Source of the DNA: Coenobita brevimanus
Lineage: Eukaryota > Arthropoda > Malacostraca > Decapoda > Coenobitidae
NCBI GenBank assembly: GCA_032717465.1
Contig: CM064653.1
Coordinates: 35,025,603 to 35,089,602, forward strand
Direction of reading: 5' to 3'
DNA: 64,000 bases
Below the pieces are notes generated by a model, which made no database searches, was not told the DNA's origin, and saw only the letters and a list, made by a program, of their open reading frames with translations. This document shows, piece by piece, positions 31,984-43,767 of this stretch. The position numbers were made by a program, and so were the translations under genes. Position 1 is the first letter of the stretch. The number at the start of each line of letters is the position of its first letter.

Positions 31984-33391
31984 GCATGTCTAATACTCCT
32001 TCTAATTTTGGTACTGTTTTCAGGTCAATCTACCATATTTAGACATCAAAACACACATAGGAATATCCAAAGTAATGTGAAACGCCAAGAAAACCATGAA
32101 AAAAAAAGGAAAACCAAAAAACTCCCAACCTATACATGACTGTATGTACAGTATCCCTCCTAATTTTGGCACTGTTTTCAGGTCAGTCTGCCATATTTAG
32201 ACATGAAAACACACATGATTATCCATATTAATGCTAAACATCATGAAAACAATGCATGAACAACTATAATCCACAAAAAAACTGACAATTATTTGAAAAT
32301 CTGTTGTCTGTGACAAGTGATTGCTCCCAGGGCCCCCCAAAAAAATTCCACGGCCAAATATGCCACCATAAATTAGTTATATTGGTATAAATCATATACC
32401 ATCATCTTTGCCGGTGTTTATACTATAAGGTAATAAAAACACATAAAACTGACAAGTAACAGTATGAAATTCAAGCAGGAATAAAGTGTTCAAGAATAAA
32501 ACTTACCTCCATATAAACCTTCATATAACTTCCCACCATCCTAATTCAAAATTTTGCCAGCATCTTCCAGGAGTTAAGGATGTGTTTAGATGGAGAATTT
32601 CATGAGCTTTCTCATGGTCACCATGGAATTTCTGTACAACCAATAGTAGTTGAATAAATCACCAAAAAAATTGAAAACTCATGAGTCAATGTTATCACCA
32701 CGGAAGAGGGTAAAGACTGAGTGAGTGAGGGGATAGCCGGGAGGGTATGGAGGAGGAGAGGGAGGGGGGAAAGAGGCAAGGCTGTGGGCAGGATTCTCCC
32801 CCTTCTGTCAATAGGCAGATGTGCACTTTTGCTGTACATTTACTCGTCGCATGCGATCTGTTAGACGCCAAGTGGCTATGTGGAGACAACGCATCGTGAC
32901 CGGGGGACTTTCAACCTTCTGTAGAGGCGGACAGCTGCTGTCGCCAAACATACTCGTGGCATGTGGTCTGTGTTCGATGGAGGTTGCAGTTGGGAAAGAC
33001 TTAGCCCCGATGGCTGCACGATATTAGACATTCGGTAGGGAATGTGCATGGATGTTTTGATGCCGCTTGTGGATTACAGTCATATTACTCGGGTGCTGGA
33101 GGTTCATTGGAAGTGATAGGACAAGCATGTGATTTTGACCATTCAGTACAAATGGACATTTTAGCTCTGGCTGTGGGTTACAGACTACAGTACTTCCCAC
33201 TCACGACTCTAGCCCAGTGGCCACGATACCGAATGTTTGGACAAGTCAGCTGGCCAGCCGAAGTTCTCGGGCACTTTTATGTCTGAATAATAGAAAGTTA
33301 ATTCAGATAATGGTTTAATAGAGCCAAGGTCCAGCGTCCGGATGCTGAACACATTCGGATAATGAACATCTGGATAAACGTGGGATCACTG
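31386..33391. mobile_element. Tigger-like element between Gypsy RNase H and integrase
   Basis: The left end is CAGTAATCCCTCATTTATCC and the right end on the minus strand CAGTGATCCCACGTTTATCC, each flanked by TA (31384-31385, 33392-33393). Removing it rejoins the Gypsy reading LLQQWEAKV with KTKVGAAQHP. It has no transposase. Inside is a tandem array at 31530-32260. The segment 32820-33290 is GC-richer and unidentified. Confidence 0.85.
31530..32260. repeat. tandem minisatellite, about 140-180 bp, 5 copies
   Basis: TTTAGACATCAAAA or its near variant recurs at 31573, 31752, 31900, 32038 and 32196. Each is preceded by CCTCCTAATTTTGGCACTG in the later units and followed by an A-run of 7-40 bases (longest about 31940-31980). 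Confidence 0.85.
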
Positions 33392-33393
33392 TA

Positions 33394-33990
33394 CTTTAGC
33401 TTCCCACTGCTGGAGTAAGGTGTTCTCTGAAGCATGGCAGCTCGTTTTCTGTGGGTCAGTGAGTGATTTCAGGGGGAATCTGGACAAGGCATTGGCGTTA
33501 GTGTGGAATTTCCGTGGGTGGTATGCAGTGTCAAAATTGAACTCCTCCAGGGTTTCTTGCCAGCAGACTAAGAGAGTGTCGGTTGTGTGTGACCGCCGCA
33601 ACCACTGCAGGGACTGATGGTCCGTGATGATTGTGGATGGGGTCCCAAAGACATGGGACTGGAAGTGTTTCAGTGACTCTTAGGCATTCACGTTTGGTGG
33701 TCGCATATTTTGCTTCAGAAGGGTTCAGGGTCCGGCTAGCGCAAGCAAGGACGGCACTGTTACTGACCAAGGAGACATCGGTACGGTATACAGCCTAAAA
33801 GGTTGTGTGTAGTTGGGACAGGTGACTGACCAAGGAGACATTGGTACTGTATACAGCCTAAAAGGTTGTGTGTAGTTGGGACAGGTGACTACGGGCGCTG
33901 TAGTGAGGTGGTGTTTGAGTTTCTCAAAGACCTCAAGTCTGGAGGTAGTCCATTGGAATGCCTCCTCCTTTCTGGTCATATTGTGGAGTG
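33394..33990 (-). pseudogene. Gypsy RT/RNase H region
   Basis: Minus frames 33979-33725 (EEAFQWTTSRLEVFEKLKHH, APVVTCPNYTQPFRLYT), 33770-33531 (SRTLNPSEAKYATTKRECL) and 33601-33386 (TLEEFNFDTAYHPRKFHTNA, ALSRFPLKS) follow the standard order from the RT connection to the end of RNase H. An in-frame duplication of 63 bp repeats a 21-residue segment. Frameshifts separate the pieces. Confidence 0.8.
33762..33887. repeat. 63-bp tandem duplication, two copies
   Basis: ACTGACCAAGGAGACAT starts at 33762 and again at 33825. The copies differ at a few bases (TCGGTACGG versus TTGGTACTG). The duplication keeps the Gypsy frame. Confidence 0.9.
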
Positions 33991-34566
33991 GCTTGGCGAT
34001 GATAGCGAAGCTCTTTGCGAAACGTCAGTAGTAGGAGGCCAGGCAGAAGAAGGTGCAGACTCCACTGACGTTGGAAGGGGAGATGAGCTCCACATTGGCC
34101 TAGAGCTTGTCGGGGTCTGGGGTGAGTTCCTTATGGGAGATAATATGGCCGAGGAATGCAACTGATTCCCAAGCCAGGTTACATTTCGATGGCTTTAGCT
34201 TGAGACCGGTTTCTTGAATATGGAGCAGCGCTTGCCCTAAGCATTGGAGATGTTTCATCCAGGTTTGTTCAAAGATGATAATATCTTCCAGGTAGGCCAA
34301 ACAAGTTTCCCAGGTTAGTCTGCGTAGGACCGAGTCCATTGGCCAGGAGAAGGTGGCAGGTCACTGCAGAGGCCAAAGGGAAGGATGTTAAACTCATACA
34401 GTCGTCCACTGCTGGTTGAGAATGCTGTCTTCTCTCGATGTTCTTCCTGAATGGGTACTTGCCAGTAGCCCAACTGAAGGTCCAAAGTGGAGAACCATCG
34501 AGTACCGTATAGTGAGTCGAAAGAGTCATTGATTCAAGGCAGAGGGGTGGCATCTTTAATGGTCAC
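33991..34566 (-). pseudogene. Gypsy reverse transcriptase, palm region
   Basis: Minus frames 34553-34269 and 34339-34100 give a YGTRWFSTLDLQLGYWQVPI-type segment, then TAFSTSSGRLYEFN, PFGLCSDLPP and CLAYLEDIIIFEQ. The last is motif C, where YLDD reads YLED. FLGHIISHKELTPDPDKL follows. The first Asp of the active pair is thus changed, and frameshifts exist. The N-terminal RT part is beyond RTE copy d, at 37389. Confidence 0.8.
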
Positions 34567-37388
34567 ATCATTTAGTTGTGAGTAAAAGATGGAAGAAGAG
34601 CATAAGACAGTATGGATCAGTTGGGTCAAGGATTGTGTGGGTAAAGTTGAAGGTTGGAATACAAATGTGGGTGATTGTGTGTGTGTATGCGCCAACGCAA
34701 GATCGTGCTAGAAGAGTGAGAGAAGAGTTCTGGACAAATGTGGAATTGTGCATGGAAAAGTTTGGAAGGAATGAGAGAGTGTTTTTGATTGGTGATATGA
34801 ATGGTAAAGTTGGGAATGTGAAGGTGGATGGAAGAGTTGGTGAGTGGGGTGTGCCTGCTGAGATAGATGAGAATGGGAGTGCATTAGTGGACATTTGTGC
34901 TGGGAGGGGGTTGGTGATTGCCAATACCCTCTTCAGGCATAAAATGATCCACAGGTATACATGGCGAGTGATGAGAAGGGTGGGTGGCGAACTGAATGAA
35001 AGGAAGGCAATGATTGATTATGTGTGTGTGGATGAAAGGATGCGAAGATGTGTAATGGATGCAAGAGTGTATAGAGGTTGGGGGAGTGGACTTTCTGACC
35101 ACTACTTGGTGGTGGCCAGAATTAGAATGCAAGTAAGATGGAGGAATAGAAGAAGGGAAAGACGAGAGGAAGGAGTAGTTGCAAGGAGAGTGGAAAGGTT
35201 ACAAGAGGATGAGAAAAAGGCAGAGCATAAGAGAGAAGTGGAGGAACGATTGGGCAAATATGAATTGGAGCAGATGGGAGATGTGGAAGGTGTGTGTAAG
35301 ATATTTACAGAAGAAATATTTGCAGCATGTGATGTGGTGTGTGGAAGGAAGAGAAGACGGAGGGGGGTGCAAGGAACAGCGTGGTGGACTGAAGAGGTGA
35401 AACAGGCTGTGGCACAAAAGAAGAAAGCATACAATGAATGGATGAGAAATAGGGGCGTGGAAGAAGTTGAGAGGCGGAAGAGAGAGTTATATGTGGAAAG
35501 AGAGAGAGAGGTGAAAAGATTAGTAAGAGAGAGTAAGAAGAAAGTGGATGAGGAATTTGGAAGGAATTTGAGTGTAAAGTGGAGGGACTGTAAGAAAGTG
35601 TTCTGGAGAGAAGTGAAAAGAGTAAGACAGGGTGGAAGTGAAGTTAGCAGGGGAGTGAAAGATAAAAATGGTAGGTTACTAGTGGAGAAGGGAGAAAAAG
35701 TGAGCAGATGGAGAGAACACTTTAAGGAATTGTTGAACGTAGAGGATGGAAGTAATGCGAGTATAAGTGGCTGGGGAATGGCTGGGAGAAGGAAGGAGGT
35801 AAGAAGACAGGAAGAAATCAGTAGGATAGAAGTTGTGGAAACAATGAAGAAAGTTAAATCGGGGAAAGCCCCAGGAATTGATGGAGTGTGTGGTGAAATG
35901 CTGAAGCATGGGGGAGAGATAGTAGTAGAATGGATGTGGAAGATGTGCAGATTGGCCTGGGAGGAAGGTAGAGTCCCGGAGGATTGGAAGTCAGGTATAA
36001 TTATTCCCTTGTACAAAGGAAAAGGGGAAAAAGAAGTGTGTGGTAATCATAGGGACATTTGTCTTCTTAGTATAATAGGAAAAGTGTATGGTAGGATACT
36101 TATAGACAGAGTTAGGGAAAGAACAGCGAAATTAGTTGGAGAAGAACAGGTAGGCTTTAGGAAGGGAAGAGGTTGTGTAGATCAGATATTCATTCTTAGA
36201 TCTTTAGTGGAAAAGTTTCTAGAGAAGGGAAAGAAGTTGTATGCAGCTTTCATGGATTTGGAGAAAGCATATGACAGGGTGGATAGACAAGGATTGTGGA
36301 AAGTGTTAAGAATATATGGAATAGATGGGAAGTTGTTGAATGCTGTGAAGAGTATGTACGATGGTGCGAAGGCTGCAGTGCGTGTGGATGGTGAACTAAG
36401 TGAATTTTTCTCTTTGAAAGTTGGTTTGAAACAGGGATGTCATGTCTCCATGGTTGTTCAATCTGTACATGGATGGGGTAATAAAAGAGGTACAAGGTAG
36501 GGTAGTGGATGTTGGAGTGGCCCTGGTAAGAGAGGGTAGCGTTTGGAAACTCCCTGTACTGTTGTTTGCAGATGATACTGTGTTGTTGAGTGAAGACGAA
36601 GGGGAGCTGCAAGGCTTGGTGGATGAGTTTGAGAGAGTGTGTAAGAAACGGAACCTAAAGGTGAATGTAGGGAAGAGTAAAGTGATAGTCTTTGAGAGAG
36701 GTGAAGTTAGTGAATATACAGAGAGGTTGGATGGTGAGGAATTGGAAAATGTGAGTACGTTTAAGTATTTGGGTGGTGTGATGAGTAAGGATGGAGGTTT
36801 GGAGGATGAAGTGCTTGAAAGGGTACAGTAAGGAAGAAAGGTTGCTGGTTCTTTGAAAGCAGTGATAAGAAACAGGGAAGTGAGCATGGAAGTGAAAAAG
36901 TTACTACATGACAGTATTGTGATACCAACTCTAATGTACGGAAGTGAAGCTTGGACATTGTTGGAAGGACACAAGTCAAGAGTGAGAGCAGTGGAAATGA
37001 GTTATTTAAGAGGAGCCTGTGGAGTCACATGGAGAGACAGGCTGACGAATGAGGATGTAAAGGAGCGTTGTGGTGTGGATGTGGATGTGATAGGAAGCGT
37101 TATGAGGAACACACTGAGGTGGTTTGGCCATGTGGAGAGGATGGAGGGTGAAAGACTAACGATGAGAGTGTATGTGAGTGAGGTGGAGGGGGGAAGAGGG
37201 AGGGGGAGGCCGAGGATGAGATGGAGGGATGGGGTGGAGAGGTATATGAGAGAGGGGGGTGTGAGTTGGGAGCAGGGCAGTGAAATGGCGGGGGACAGGG
37301 TGACTTGGAGGTGATTTGTTTGTGGCCACCCCAAACGGGATTGAGGCGTCTGGCAATAGATAGATAGATAGATAGATCATTTAGTTGT
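34567..37388 (+). mobile_element. RTE-type LINE copy d with 13-bp target duplication
   Basis: The insert runs from about 34580 to 37375 and ends in GGCAATAGATAGATAGATAG. The target ATCATTTAGTTGT is present at 34567-34579 and 37376-37388; its last bases also match LINE sequence. The target encodes, on the minus strand, the Gypsy RT residues QLND. The 5' end is truncated just inside the endonuclease. Confidence 0.9.
34578..37334 (+). pseudogene. RTE LINE endonuclease-RT of copy d, nearly intact
   Basis: The 640-residue frame 34578-36500 carries the endonuclease (VCVYAPTQDRARRVREEFW, FLIGDMNGKVGN, IDYVCVDERMR, GLSDHYLVVARIRMQV), the linker (AWWTEEVKQAVAQKKKAYNE) and RT up to VGLKQGC. Loss of two bases near 36440 shifts the frame; RT continues as MSPWLFNLYMDGV and LLFADDTVLLSED (36442-36831). 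A CAA-to-TAA type change at about 36829 and a CGA-to-TGA change at about 37313 are the other lesions. So three small lesions disable an otherwise complete C-terminal 900 residues. It is among the youngest-looking copies. Confidence 0.88.
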
Positions 37389-38700
37389 CGATAGTCGATG
37401 CAGAACTTTGTGGATCCGTCCTTCTCTTTCACTAAAACTATGGGGGAAGATCAAGGGCTGGTCGAGGGCATTATGATCCCTGCACTCAACGTGCCTTGAA
37501 CTTGGCGGTCTTCTTCCTGGCGCTGCACTGGATTTTTCTGGCACAACAGCTGGCATATGGGGGGCCGTTTCGTATGTATGGGGGTGATGCAGTACTTCGG
37601 TCTGGCCCAGATCTCATGAGTGCGAGGCAAAGACGTCTTGTTAGTGAAGGAGCAACTGTTCTTAGTCTTTTTGTTGTGGTGGTGAGAGGTGAGAGGGAGT
37701 TTGTGGTAGGGAGGGGGTGATGGTAGGTCTTAGGGGTTCAAAGGGGGTATCAGACATTTTTAATTCTCCCGATAACCAAGCCCTTGGGAAGTGTGAAGGT
37801 TTCATTTGAAATGGCGATCCTGATGGCATTAAGGTTGGGTGGGGGGGGGGACTATTGCCGAGGAGATGAGGCAGTTAGTGGCAAAGGGTTGCTTCATCTG
37901 CAGGGAGAACAGAAGTGGGTGTTGGGCCGAGGTTCCCAGTGGCATCCAGGCTTGGTGGTGTTTTTTTGTGACGACCTGCACAAAGGTGTACAGACCGGCA
38001 GTGGGGTTGTGGGGCCCGAAACAGAGGCATCAGCGCTGGCAGTCAGTCGTGGCTCCCAGCTTTTGTAGCAAGTCGAACCCGTGATAACTGTCATAAGTTG
38101 TACACCTCAAGTTGAACACAATGACTGGGTAGTTGGTGTAGGGTGATGGCTCTGGGGTGGTCACCAAGAGGGGAACGGTTTTGCCCTTCAGGGGCAGGGA
38201 TTCGTCCCTTGCCTCAGTGAGGTCAGTAGGCGAGGTGTGATGGGCTTTGAAGGTTGCCTGATTTTTTGGGGTAGAACCACGTGTACAGACAAGAATGCGT
38301 GGCACCTGTATCCACTATAGTCGCAGTGCACGACTCTGAGGTTGTCATTATCATGCCCTGGGAACCTACCCGTCGTCAGGGTGTCCGATTTTGTGTATAA
38401 TATGGTAGCGTGTGATTCGTTTATAATACGTTTGTTCATAATAATATTCGTATATATTTGTGTATAGTAATGTGATTCGTGTATAATATGATACTAAATC
38501 AGATGCACTATTGACTGGTAGGTTGCCAGTGTACAATAATGACAAACTCAGAGTTGTGCACTGCAACTATAGGAACCTCACAGGGACTCCCTGGAGCTTG
38601 ATCTTGGAGTATATGAGTGTTATGAGCTTGGTGCTAGTTGCCCCTGCCAGAGCCAGAGCTGATGGGGGGGTAACTTAAAAATCCTGCCCAGCTTCTGGGG
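37389..38700 (-). pseudogene. Gypsy protease and RT N-terminal region
   Basis: On the minus strand an aspartic protease is visible as ATIVDTGATHSCLYT (DTGAT at 38312-38298) and DSYHGFDLLQKLGATTDC near 38050, matching the retropepsin active site and its IIGxDLL-like end. After a spacer, the RT entry reads IVLVKEKDGSTKFCIDYRQ, then QLND at the LINE insertion. Some frames are shifted (38305-38030 is one open piece). This part keeps the catalytic DTGA. Confidence 0.75.
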
Positions 38701-39188
38701 ACCCTGTTTGTTCTAATGGCTCATCTGTGTCATCATAGGTGGATTCTGTGGTGACCTTTTCCTTTGTATCCAATCCTGTGTTGTCTGGCTGGGCATCATT
38801 GTTGGTGACATGGTGCTGGGGGAACGGAGCTTCTGTGGTGGGCCCCGGCAATTGAACCGGTTGAACCAAGCTTTACCTTGCTCCTGCATATCATGCAGGG
38901 GGCAGGAAGCACTGCAGGCCTTAAATTCCCAGGGGTCAATAAGAATCAGGCGATGTTGTTGCGTCTGTTTTTCCAGTGGTGATGGGGAGATCCTGGGGTA
39001 GACAGGGCAGTTTTGATTTCGCCAGTCGTCCGTCCTCCGGTTTGGTTGGGTAGGGACACAGCGCACAGCCCTGATTTGCCTCTGCCTACCTGCCTGTGCC
39101 GCCAGCAGTCGCCAGATTATCACGATGTCTCAGTCAAATCCCAGCATCTCATGGATCGTGAAGTGTTCCCAGATGGCACTAGGTAAGG
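38700..39188 (-). pseudogene. Gypsy gag C-terminal part
   Basis: The minus frame 39123-38713 reads IIWRLLAAQAGRQRQ and, near its middle, FKACSASCPLHDMQEQG and FNRFNCRGP. This is Cys-containing and in the position of the gag tail or nucleocapsid, but no clean CCHC knuckle is present. Gag continues across the Tigger-like insertion at 39191-43765. Assignment rests mainly on position. Confidence 0.5.
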
Positions 39189-39682
39189 TACAGGCAAACC
39201 CCGATTTATGATACCTCTATATGCGATACCCTGGAATAGTGATGGGGGTAGAAATATATACCACCCTGCCCTGCCCATCGTAGGCCTAACCCCGGTTTTG
39301 TGATGGATTTTGATTTTTTTTTTATTTTGATGATATTGTAGACTTTAATTTTGTGTTAGGTTGATTTATAAACTGTTTTTAGACTTATATTATGTGTTTT
39401 AGTCATAAGTGGAGTGAACACTGTCGTTTGGGGTACGGATTCTTGCCCTTCAGATTAGATACAAAACAGTGTTGACAACAAGGCGACTCAACAAAGAATA
39501 TTTCATGTTTGACCATTGAACTGCCATCTAACCTATCATGGAATCATAATAGTAATTTTAAATAAATAATAATAATTATGACAACCTTAGAGATTAGGCT
39601 AAATATTTCATGCATTGATAAAAACTGTGACATCAATAAATCATGTGTTTACATTCGGGCTGTTCGAGGAAAAACGTTTTAA

Positions 39683-40465
39683 CCCGCCTCGTCCCGGCAG
39701 ATTTTTCACCAATGACCCCCCCCCCCCAATCCTGGCAGATTTTCAAAAAGTTTCTTTTGGGGGGTGGGGGCTAAAACCTCCACTTTTTATGAGAAACATT
39801 GAAAATTCAGAGAGAAAGTGTTCACCTGAGCGTAGAAGTGCCCTGTACAGGTGACCCTCCCCTCACCTGGTACCGCCTTCTTTGGAGTCCTGTTCCGGAG
39901 AAGACGTTTTCTATGGGAGGGGTAACTATTCCAAACCACTCAGAATAGGTAGATATTTATTTATTTGGTATGAATTTGTATGTAGTCCAAGAGCATATTG
40001 GTTTTCACACAATAATATAGGCGATATAAATGTTGTATCACTCACCAAACACATCAACATAATGCACCTTCCTTGGCGACATTACCTCCTCGTCACTTCT
40101 GCTTGTTTCTTCCTCTAACGCCACGTAATATTTGTTCTCCACATCAGGAATCACTTTCGCCTTGAATTTCGTCGGAGGAGGAGAGACCGTGGCATGACAT
40201 GTATTTACTGGCCAGATCACTGCTAACAGGTGAGTTGCTGAGAAAATGGCATATGGGGGGGGGGGGATCACTCGGGTCCAGGTAGTGTCGCTGTCTGGCG
40301 ACAGGTAGAGGAAGGTCTCCCACATATGCCAACCAAAAATCACCAGCAAAATTTGAAAAATGTGCAAATGACGGACCTTGCAATTGCAAAACGTGTAAAC
40401 ACGTCATCGGGAGTGACCGTGACAAAACGTTGCAACATGTATACACTTTGTTGGGACACAGCAGG
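39683..40465 (-). mobile_element. piggyBac MITE (piggyBac-3), internally deleted
   Basis: The 783-bp element has ends CCCGCCTCGTCCCGGCA and, on the minus strand, CCTGCTGTGTCCCAACA, flanked by TTAA (39679-39682, 40466-40469). The second unit of the surrounding tandem repeat has no insertion here. A minus frame near 40150-40038 reads SRSDEEVMSPRKVHYVDV, closely resembling SSSDEEIPSPRKSRYVGY of piggyBac-2. It therefore retains part of the transposase N-terminus and lacks the catalytic domain. Confidence 0.85.
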
Positions 40466-40685
40466 TTAAAAATTTAAAAGAATTTCTAAATAAATGTTGG
40501 AAAATAAGAGAGGAAAAAGTAAAGGAGCTTAGCAAGCAGAAAAATGACACAAAGAGGGGCCGTTGAAAAGGCCATCCCGATCGCTGGTATATCATGTGTT
40601 TACATTTGGGTTGTTCAAGGGCAACCACTTTGAAAATACAAAGGAATTTCTAAATAAATGTTGGAAAATAAGAGAGAAGAAAATA

Positions 40686-43203
40686 CAGTAGGCCCTTCAC
40701 ATGCACGGGGGTTAGCGGACACAGACCCTCGTGAAAGTGGAATTTCTGCGAATGTTTGGCATGCCTCCCCCAAAATGCCTCTGCAGCCGCAAATCACCCC
40801 TTGTGTTCAAATGTGTACATACTGTACCTAATAAACCATATCTGGGACCTGAAAGCAGCATAAAATGTCACAAATAGTAACAGACCAACTGTAATAATAA
40901 GTTTTGATTGGGTATTACAGTACAGTACTAAGTTAGGGTAAACATGTACCTGGTGACTTCCATAGACTCCTGCGAGTGAGTGCATCCCTTGCTCATCCAC
41001 GTGAGTGTGGGCAAGTCATCAGCTACATATTTACCCCAACTCCTTGCAACCATTCCCATTCAATTGTGAGTTAACTCACCACTGTCCCTGAAGTTTTGGC
41101 AGACAAACTCTGATGACTTGTGATGATGATAAACATGACATCGATGACGTTGAAGATTATTAGCCATGCAATTACCAATGACGGATTACTGGATGAGATG
41201 ATGTAAGTGTAACTACATGGCATAAGGAGTCTCCATATGCGTAGACTCCACCTCATCTCCATTGCTAGCGTCATCGTCGAGTGGCGGTGGGTCATCAATA
41301 TTGTCCTCAGAGGCAGGTGGAGAGGATGATGCGCCGTCAAAGTCAGAGTGAACAGGTTCAGGGTCAGAAATGGGTTAAGGTTCAGGCACAGATACAGGCT
41401 CCTCAGCCTCAGGTGTGGTGGAGGAAGATGAGTGTAAGACAGCAGCAGCAGCAAGAGGTCACGGTGTCTTTGAGAAAAACACTGAGATAGGCAAGTGAGA
41501 CCACTTCCGCCTCATGTCGTTGAACAGTGTTTTGTAGAGCATTACGGTCTGATCTGTGCCACTAATCACCTTCAGCGCCCTTACCACTGATGGGTCCCAG
41601 TCATAGAAGAGCTGCTTCAGTTGTGTAGTCGCCCTCAACATCTCCCCCAGCATTTCAATGGTGAGGCCATGCTGCTGCGGGGCATCGTCAGGATTCTCCT
41701 CTGCATCCTCCTCCTCGCTCACTGACCACACAGGCTCCACTAATTCTTTGTCGGTGAGGGCCACATCATGTTCTTCCACCAGCTCCCTCACCTCACCTTC
41801 CTTCATACCCTCAAACCCTTCATCACCTACAAGCCTTGCCAATTCCACTGTCTTCCTCATGGCCTGGTTCACCTCCTGAGGAGCAAATCACACAGAATCT
41901 CGGACGCACTCCGGTCACAAAACCCTCCAACAACCACAAACTGTCTCAGGGTGCACATCCTTCAGACTCACCTGCATCACTGTGAGGCAGTCAGCGATGG
42001 TGAACCCCTTCCAGTAATCCATGAAGCTCATGTCGAGGTTCGCATCCAAAGATGCACAGAGCCTTTGCATTGACCTCTGGGTGTAATAGGCCTTGAATGC
42101 AGCTATTACACCCTGGTCAAGAGGTTGTATCAGGGAGGTTGTGTTCGGCAGCAAAAACACAACCTCCACATCCTCACACATACCCTTGAGTGACTGTGGG
42201 TGGCCTCTAGAGTTGTCCAGGAGCAAGAGGAATTTGCCAGGAAGGCCCTTCTCCTGAAGGTAGGACCGCACCTCCATCAGGAGACAGTGGTGGAACCAGG
42301 CCAGAAAGATGGTGCTGGTGGTCCATGCATTCTTATTGTGCATCCAGAACACTGGTAGGAGGTTTGTGTTACATTGCTTCAGTGCTTTGGGATTTGCCAA
42401 CATATAAATAAATCCTGACTTGATCGTGTGGCTAGCAGCATTGGCACACATCAGTAAGGTGCAGCGGTCCTTATCTGCCTTGAACCCAGGAGCCCTTTTC
42501 TCCTCCTTTGAGATGAAGGTCCTAGCAGGCATTTTTTTTCCAATAAAGGCCTGTCTTGTCAACATTCCATACCTTCTCAGGCCTATATCCCTTCTCCTCA
42601 ATTATTTTCTTAAGTGCTTCTGTGACTGCTGCTGCTGCCACATGGTCCGCTGACGCAGAATCCCCTTTCACCTTCACACTGTGAGGGGAGAACCTCCTCT
42701 TGAATTTATCGAACCAACTTTTGCTGGCTGTGAATTAAGGATGGGTGGTTGCGGCTGGTCCAGGGTCTGCACTGGTGGCTGGGGTGTCGGGGTTGGAAGG
42801 TGAACTGATCATCATGTCGTACAATGCCTTTGCCTTTGAATCGCATTACTTTGTGTGGGATTTCCATTCCTGCTTTGGTCATTTATCCACACAAACAGTG
42901 CATGCTGCATCTTGGACATTGCAATGTCTCACCTGTGACACTTGCTTCACTGAGCGTGGCGCAGTGGATGCCAATGCCGCCCAGATTTTCTCCTCATTTT
43001 TCTCTATGTACTGCACTGTGCTATCGTTAACGTTAAATAATTTCCCAACACCAGCATACCTCATACCTTCCCCACACTTTTCTGGTAATTTCACCTTCTC
43101 CTCCAGGCTCATTACTTTCTTTGCCTGTTTCGGCTTCACAGTAGGACAATCCCCAAATGTTCGAAGCCCGCAAAAGTTGAATCCATGAATGTGGAGGGCC
43201 AAG
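40686..43203 (-). mobile_element. Tigger element with transposase relic, TA target site
   Basis: The left end is CAGTAGGCCCTTCACATGCA and the right end on the minus strand CTTGGCCCTCCACATTCATG, flanked by TA (40684-40685, 43204-43205). Unit 1 of the surrounding repeat shows the site with a single TA (near 40520). A second copy of the family starts at 63546. Its length (2518 bp) fits an autonomous-size Tigger. Confidence 0.88.
41459..43202 (-). pseudogene. Tigger transposase, frameshifted
   Basis: From 43202 down: an N-terminal HTH domain (KVMSLEEKVKLPEKCGEGM, GVGKLFNVNDSTVQYIEKNE; 43202-42879), a gap region with shifted frames holding WNVDKTGLYWKK (first Asp), then 42601-41915 with FISKEEKRAPGFKADKDR, LLLLDNSRGHPQSL (second Asp) and NTTSLIQPLDQGVIAAFKAY (third Asp). 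The acidic C-terminal frame 41872-41459 follows (EGEVRELVEEHDVALTDKEL). All three catalytic Asp are readable, unlike the copy at 27-28 kb, but at least two frameshifts and a stop disable it. Confidence 0.85.
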
Positions 43204-43767
43204 TATAAAGGAGCTCAGCAGCCAGAACAGTAACTAAAACGACATGAAGAGGGGACATTGAAAGGGCTGTCCCAATCACATCATCGATCGCATTCCCCCT
43301 CGAGAATACCGTGTCAAAACATCAATGATTCTGCATCACATCATTTCACACCTTGGACGATTCTGCGTCATTCATACATTATTATTATGCATAACAGATG
43401 TTTATTTAATTGTCCTGGGACCGTCTGATGGTGGGATTGTATACAATGCTGCTTCTCTACTGAGTTTGAATATGAGTTGGAGATTGCATTCCCCATTGAC
43501 CTTGACTGGGTACAAGTGAGACAGGCACTGGTTTTAAGTTTAGGTTAGCCTATTTTACAACTGTTAGGCCATTTAGATTAGCTTTAAATTTTTTTTCGGA
43601 CTCATTTGAGTGGGTTTATGACTTGGTTGGGGAGGGGAAACCAAGGGCTCTAAAACGCATCCCTATGCTTTGCATGTTAAAGCTACCCCGAGATACAAAC
43701 CCTGCCTAGTGATGGATTTTTACTTATTACTTAACCTATTGCATCATTAAACCAGGGTATGCCTGTA

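Larger units (their letters stand above)
39635..43290. repeat. two tandem copies of a unit of about 165 bp, each interrupted
   Basis: Unit 1: ATCATGTGTTTACATTCGGG (39641) then, after an insertion, ATTTCTAAATAAATGTTGG (40481) and AAAGGAGCTTAGCAAGCAGA (40522). Unit 2: ATCATGTGTTTACATTTGGG (40589), ATTTCTAAATAAATGTTGG (40644) and, after an insertion, AAAGGAGCTCAGCAGCCAGA (43207). Insertions fall at different points, so each unit shows the other's empty site. Confidence 0.88.
39191..43765. mobile_element. Tigger-like element in Gypsy gag, itself a host for other elements
   Basis: The left end is CAGGCAAACCCCGATTTATG and the right end on the minus strand CAGGCATACCCTGGTTTAAT, flanked by TA (39189-39190, 43766-43767). 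The right terminal region resembles the end at 25950. The middle contains two tandem copies of a unit of about 165 bp, one split by a piggyBac MITE and one by another Tigger. No transposase of its own remains. Confidence 0.8.

Noticed and set aside
35102..36016. Long minus-strand open frame (304 residues, Ser/Pro/His-rich) opposite RTE copy d
   Set aside because: It is antisense to the RTE coding strand. The same kind of frame appears opposite every RTE copy (11246-12040, 12313-13095, 22261-23124, 36396-36974), a by-product of purine-rich codons.
40287..40473. Plus-strand Cys-rich reading CANDGPCNCKTCKHVIGSD followed by about 20 residues
   Set aside because: It looks like a zinc-binding motif, but it lies inside the piggyBac MITE, has no start, and ends within the MITE terminus and its TTAA. 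Probably chance.
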